Shown here: positions 4,057 to 7,335 of the stretch, one piece after another | Numbering within the stretch: position 1 is the first letter of the stretch | How the letters are laid out: each line of letters begins with the position of its first letter | Assembly: GCA_002402125.1 (NCBI GenBank) | Contig: NVVG01000280.1 | Span: forward strand, 1 to 7,335 | Origin: Moraxellaceae bacterium | GTDB taxonomy: Bacteria; Pseudomonadota; Gammaproteobacteria; Pseudomonadales; Ketobacteraceae | Reading direction: 5' to 3' | Length of the DNA: 7,335 nucleotides | Translations under genes and position numbers: made by a program | The notes under the pieces: generated by a model | What the model saw: the letters and a program-made list of their open reading frames with translations, nothing else | The model's database searches: none | What the model was told of the DNA's origin: nothing

Positions 4057-6987
4057 GTGTTGTTAGCATGCAATGGTAAGTTGGGTTTTGTGTTGGGTTG
4101 TTCAAAACTGCTGGTATTATGTTGTTTGTTGATCGGTACCAGTTACGCGCATCTGCCCAATGACCTATCCATTGGTGCACCCGATCCATTTAACAACTGG
4201 AAAACACTAGAGACCGAACATTTTCGAATAAACTTCCAACAAAAACATTTTGGTTACGCACAAAAAATGGCAGCCATTGCTGAACGAGTGCATTTGAAAA
4301 CCACCGATTGGCTACAATGGAAACCTGTCGATAAAACCGAGATAGTGATTAACGATAGTTTTGATGGCTCTAATGGCGGCGCATCTACCTTACCTTACAA
4401 CCGTTTCTTTATTTTTATGAATACACCCGTCGACGGCGGTTTGCAGGATCGTGGGGATTGGTTAGAACTGGTTTTCACCCATGAATATATCCATATCTTA
4501 CATCTAGATCAGGTAACAAATTTTCCTTCCAATTTACGGGATATCTTTGGCCGACTATTTTTTACTTTCCCGCAGTTTTTCAATCCAAAATGGATTACCG
4601 AAGGCCTGGCGGTTTATGGTGAAACAGAAAAGGACAATGCCTTTGGCCGCGGCCAAGGTGCTATCTACCATGCGATGATGCGCGAAGAGGTCCGCAATGG
4701 TTTACGCTCGTTGTCAGAATTGAGTTATCAAGGGTATCGGGGTACCGATTGGCCGTCAGGCCAAGTGTATCTTTATGGTTACTACTTTTTTGAATTCTTA
4801 GAAGTGAATTACAGTAAAGATGACGTCATTCGCTATATCCAAAATTGGAATGACAATATTATCCCTTGGCGTATGGACAGTCGCTCACGCCAGGTGTTTG
4901 GAGTGTCATCCGATAGGTTATGGAAAAACTATCAAAGCTACCTAGAGAATAAATTCAGAGCTGAAATCGATGCGCAAGAGCCACAGCGAGCAGAACTAGC
5001 TTGGGTGACCAAAGATAAGAGAGAGCATAGCAACCCCAGAATCAGTAGCGAGGGTGATCTGTATTTCTATCAAAATAATGGCAGAACCGAACCGAGCATC
5101 GAGCGCATCGATAACAGCAATCAACAGCACCATGTCGCAACAGTGCATGGTTTCAGCCAGTTTGATTGGCATGATGAGCAAGGTATCTTATTGTCCCGGG
5201 TTGAACTGTGTGACAACACTAACGTATTTGCCGATCTTTATCGCTGGAATGCGGCGAATGAAGATTGGCTGCGGTTGACAGAATGTGGTCGATATCCACG
5301 CGCGGCATGGCGCTCCGATGGTAAATATATAGTTGCGGTGCATGTAGAGAATGGACTGTCGGGGTTAGACTTTCTCAATGCCGACGGAGAATTGTATCAG
5401 CGCCTGTTAGCATTGCCCGATGGCTACAGCATGGGTGATGTTGATTGGTTTGTGCCAGCGCTGGATGATGAGGCGGATAATACGGATGACCTAGCGAGGG
5501 GTATCGTTGTTGCGGCAGTGAAGCGTAAGAAGACCGGCTGGAATTTGGAGCTGTTGGATGTCGCAAACAATAGTTGGAGGTTACTGACGCTTAACAATGA
5601 TTTGGAATCTAAACCTAAGTTTAGCGCAGATGGTAAATGGGTCTATTTTGTCTCCGATCACGGTCGCCAATTTAACGTAAGAAAGGTCAACGTGGCGACG
5701 GGGGAGGTTGTTACGGTATCGAACAGTGTTTCCTTCGTTAAAGACTACGCCGTAGCCAATGATCAATTGGCCTTGATGGAATATCAGGCCACCGGTTTTG
5801 GAATACGCAAAGTGACAGAAACAACCGATGACAGTGCAAGCTACAGCGCTAAATCTGCGGACAAACCCAATGTTAGAACCTTCGAGAATTCGTCAAGTTA
5901 TAAACCGGAAGATTTTACCGATGTGACAAGCTATGACCCCTGGCCGTCAACTCGCCCAAGAGCCTGGTGGCCTTTGTTGTCATCCGATGGCTACGACAAT
6001 GTATCGGTGCAAGTGGTGGTTAGCGGTTCCGATGCCTTGCGCTTTCATCAATGGCAATTTTCCCCGACTTACTACTTTAATAGTCAGGAGCTTGGTGGCG
6101 ACGCAAGTTATACGTTTTATAATCGATTAACCTTTTTTGCATCGCGAACAATTGAAATACAGCGTGAGAGTATTCCAGAAAAAAACCAACCGGAAGTAAA
6201 GGATGTTGAAGATCGCCTGCAAGCGGTATTGCAGCTACCCATAAATAGCATGGACGAAAGTTTTAGGGTGCATGCAGGCATCGCGACAGAGACGATAAAC
6301 CGTTATACAGAACACGCTCCTAAGCTTGATGCAAAAGACAGTTTGTTTGGATTATCCATGCAGTATTCAAATGTTGAGAGATACCTGCATTCCATCAGTT
6401 TGGAAGATGGTCGCCGCATTAAGTTGAGTTACGAGATTTACGATACGCTGGGAGACGGTTTTTATACCGGGCCGGTAGTGACCGCGGATTGGCGAGAGTA
6501 TATTAGTTTTTCCGGTAACCACGTGTTGGCACTGCATTGGGTGCAAGGCAAAGCGGCAGAAGCCGCCAAACCGTTTGAGTTGGGTGGCAACCTAGAACTT
6601 TATGGATCGTTAGCGGGTAATATCGGTTTTGGCCTGTCAGATTTTCCATTACGGGGCTATGGAAAGGATCACCCAGAACTTATTGGTCAGCAGATTAGTC
6701 TGATTACAGCAGAATGGCGTGCGCCATTGATAGAAGTATTTGATGGCTGGATGAAACCGCCGTTAGGGTTGGGGAAAACCTCGCTGGCTGTTTTTGTTGA
6801 TACCGGAAAGGCCTGGGACGTTGGCGAATCTGGCAAGTATTACACGGGTGTTGGTATTGAATTTAGACCGGAGTTGATGCTGGGTTTGGATACGTTCTTG
6901 CTTGATACTCGTTTGGGGTTTGCTCAGGGGTTGGATAAGGATATTGGTGAGGCTAGTTTTTATTTTAGTTTGGGGGCTAGTTTTTAG
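4057..6987 (+). CDS. Exported metallopeptidase (MA-like) / TolB-like propeller / Omp85-type beta-barrel protein
   Basis: The 976-residue product starts at GTG 4057, with GGGGAGA (4044-4050) 6 nt upstream. A signal peptide covers about 1-31, cleaved probably after SYA. Residues ~40-310 form a gluzincin-type peptidase domain: zinc ligands H142 and H146 with catalytic E143 in HEYIHILHLD, and a third ligand E182 in WITEGLAVYGE. Residues ~325-620 carry PD40/TolB-like propeller repeats (NPRISSEGDLYFY from 326, KPKFSADGKWVYFVSD at 519-534). A link with DPWPSTRPRAWWP leads into a C-terminal barrel, ~645-976. The barrel has the Omp85 lid-loop motif RGYG (866-869), EWRAPL, VFVDTGKAW and a final FSLGASF ending in Phe, as BAM substrates do. 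There are no POTRA domains. The mature part has only two cysteines, C385 and C410, a likely disulfide in the propeller. I infer an outer-membrane-anchored protease; the substrate and the side of the membrane are unknown. No lipobox at a usable position. Confidence 0.85.
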   Translation: MLLACNGKLGFVLGCSKLLVLCCLLIGTSYAHLPNDLSIGAPDPFNNWKTLETEHFRINFQQKHFGYAQKMAAIAERVHLKTTDWLQWKPVDKTEIVINDSFDGSNGGASTLPYNRFFIFMNTPVDGGLQDRGDWLELVFTHEYIHILHLDQVTNFPSNLRDIFGRLFFTFPQFFNPKWITEGLAVYGETEKDNAFGRGQGAIYHAMMREEVRNGLRSLSELSYQGYRGTDWPSGQVYLYGYYFFEFLEVNYSKDDVIRYIQNWNDNIIPWRMDSRSRQVFGVSSDRLWKNYQSYLENKFRAEIDAQEPQRAELAWVTKDKREHSNPRISSEGDLYFYQNNGRTEPSIERIDNSNQQHHVATVHGFSQFDWHDEQGILLSRVELCDNTNVFADLYRWNAANEDWLRLTECGRYPRAAWRSDGKYIVAVHVENGLSGLDFLNADGELYQRLLALPDGYSMGDVDWFVPALDDEADNTDDLARGIVVAAVKRKKTGWNLELLDVANNSWRLLTLNNDLESKPKFSADGKWVYFVSDHGRQFNVRKVNVATGEVVTVSNSVSFVKDYAVANDQLALMEYQATGFGIRKVTETTDDSASYSAKSADKPNVRTFENSSSYKPEDFTDVTSYDPWPSTRPRAWWPLLSSDGYDNVSVQVVVSGSDALRFHQWQFSPTYYFNSQELGGDASYTFYNRLTFFASRTIEIQRESIPEKNQPEVKDVEDRLQAVLQLPINSMDESFRVHAGIATETINRYTEHAPKLDAKDSLFGLSMQYSNVERYLHSISLEDGRRIKLSYEIYDTLGDGFYTGPVVTADWREYISFSGNHVLALHWVQGKAAEAAKPFELGGNLELYGSLAGNIGFGLSDFPLRGYGKDHPELIGQQISLITAEWRAPLIEVFDGWMKPPLGLGKTSLAVFVDTGKAWDVGESGKYYTGVGIEFRPELMLGLDTFLLDTRLGFAQGLDKDIGEASFYFSLGASF

Positions 6988-7014
6988 GGGGAAATTGATT
7001 GCTTGTTATTCGTG

Positions 7015-7050
7015 GTTTTGTAGAATGCGTTATATATTCTCGTACAAAAT
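7015..7050 (+). repeat. Inverted repeat 28 bp after the peptidase-barrel gene
   Basis: TTTTGTA (7016-7022) is the perfect reverse complement of TACAAAA (7043-7049). The stem continues with GAAT (7023-7026) and ATTC (7036-7039) across a 3-nt bulge. No T-run follows, so it is not a classical terminator. It could stabilise the 3' end of the mRNA or act as an operator-like site. It is the closest strong structure to the stop codon. Confidence 0.4.
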
Positions 7051-7071
7051 ATAGGCATGAGATAAGCAGTT

Positions 7072-7111
7072 GATTCTAATGGATAAAAATCTGATATAAA
7101 AAGATTCTAAT
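7072..7111 (+). repeat. 9-bp direct repeat GATTCTAAT
   Basis: GATTCTAAT occurs at 7072-7080 and 7103-7111, 31 bp apart (about three helical turns), in AT-rich DNA with no gene. It may be a paired binding site for control of the downstream gene, or chance in biased sequence. Confidence 0.35.
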
Positions 7112-7136
7112 ATGGGGATATATACAACACTCTATA

Positions 7137-7157
7137 TTTTGACAGCGCAAGTCAAGA
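7137..7157 (+). repeat. Inverted repeat overlapping a perfect TTGACA
   Basis: TTGAC (7139-7143) and GTCAA (7151-7155) are reverse complements around 7 nt, extendable outward by a T-G and a T-A pair. The left arm begins a perfect -35-like TTGACA (7139-7144). The 17-bp spacing leads only to AATGAC, a poor -10. It may be an activator-dependent promoter or an operator upstream of the gene at 7285. Confidence 0.3.
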
Positions 7158-7230
7158 CCAAAATGACCATAGGATGTTGATTTTAAAAACGATTAAGAAG
7201 AAAGTAAGCAATTGATAAATGGAAATATAT

Positions 7231-7257
7231 AGAAGGGGAAATGTAGAGTCCCCTTTT
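7231..7257 (+). terminator. Hairpin with T-rich 3' arm upstream of the last gene
   Basis: AGAAGGGGA (7231-7239) pairs with TCCCCTTTT (7249-7257) as a 9-bp stem with one G-T wobble and a 9-nt loop. The 3' arm ends in TTTT followed by GATTTAG. It sits 28 bp before the start at 7285, so it could end the transcript of the peptidase-barrel gene (stop 245 bp upstream) or act as a leader hairpin of the next gene. The T-run is short. Confidence 0.45.
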
Positions 7258-7284
7258 GATTTAGCTGTTAGAGAAATGAGGATC

Positions 7285-7335
7285 ATGAAGAAGATAAACT
7301 TTGTTTCATACTTCTGCTATACACTAGCGGCATTG
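7285..7335 (+). CDS. N-terminus of a probable exported protein, cut by the window edge
   Basis: ATG 7285 opens a frame that stays open to the end of the window, giving 17 residues: MKKINFVSYFCYTLAAL. Two lysines followed by a hydrophobic run look like the start of a signal peptide. GAGGA (7278-7282) precedes it but with only 2-nt spacing, which is short. An in-frame ATG at 7276 (adding MRI) is possible but would have no Shine-Dalgarno of its own. The family cannot be recognised from so little. It lies 297 bp after the peptidase-barrel gene. Confidence 0.5.
   Translation, partial: MKKINFVSYFCYTLAAL

Noticed and set aside
4057..4071. Lipobox-like LLAC at residues 2-5 of the 976-residue protein
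   Set aside because: It lies directly at the N-terminus, before the hydrophobic segment, so signal peptidase II could not use it. Cleavage after SYA31 is more sensible.
7112..7180. 22-codon open frame starting ATGGGG in the last gap
   Set aside because: No ribosome binding site, no family features, and too short to distinguish from chance in this AT-rich stretch.

Overview
The window reads as chromosomal DNA of a gammaproteobacterium. The RpoH core is nearly the enterobacterial/pseudomonad sequence, and the order rpoH, DUF423 gene, thiS, thiG, trmB resembles (from memory) the rpoH-to-trmB segment of Pseudomonas and relatives. A large secreted beta-barrel protein with a BamA-like end shows a Gram-negative outer membrane. 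A marine or environmental lineage is a guess. All genes seen are on the + strand. No rRNA, tRNA, CRISPR array, insertion sequence or integron was found.

Layout. Positions 3-176 hold a short open frame whose first ~36 codons look like the N-terminus of a PaaI-type hotdog thioesterase and whose tail does not; it is probably a broken gene. Positions 177-385 are the rpoH control region: a hairpin, a sigma70-type promoter (251-279), a short hairpin, a perfect CIRCE operator (331-357) and a strong ribosome binding site. rpoH (386-1243) ends in a strong intrinsic terminator. A DUF423 membrane protein follows (1344-1787), then a 249-bp gap with a 13-bp tandem repeat and a terminator-like hairpin. Next come thiS (2037-2252), thiG (2332-3114) and trmB (3205-3975), probably co-transcribed. 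After four TATAAG copies at exact 11-bp steps comes a 976-residue exported protein (4057-6987) joining a zinc-metallopeptidase domain, a TolB-like propeller and an Omp85-type barrel. The last 348 bp are AT-rich, with several inverted and direct repeats, and end in the first 17 codons of a probable exported protein cut by the window edge.

How the parts may work together. ThiS carries the sulfur and ThiG forms the thiazole ring of thiamin; TrmB makes m7G46 in tRNA. The most notable regulatory feature is the CIRCE element in the rpoH leader. CIRCE is the operator of the HrcA repressor, whose activity depends on GroEL. If functional, it would place the sigma32 heat-shock factor itself under HrcA/GroEL feedback. 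The most notable protein is the 976-residue peptidase-propeller-barrel, which looks like a protease anchored in the outer membrane by its own barrel. Neither function is demonstrated by sequence alone.
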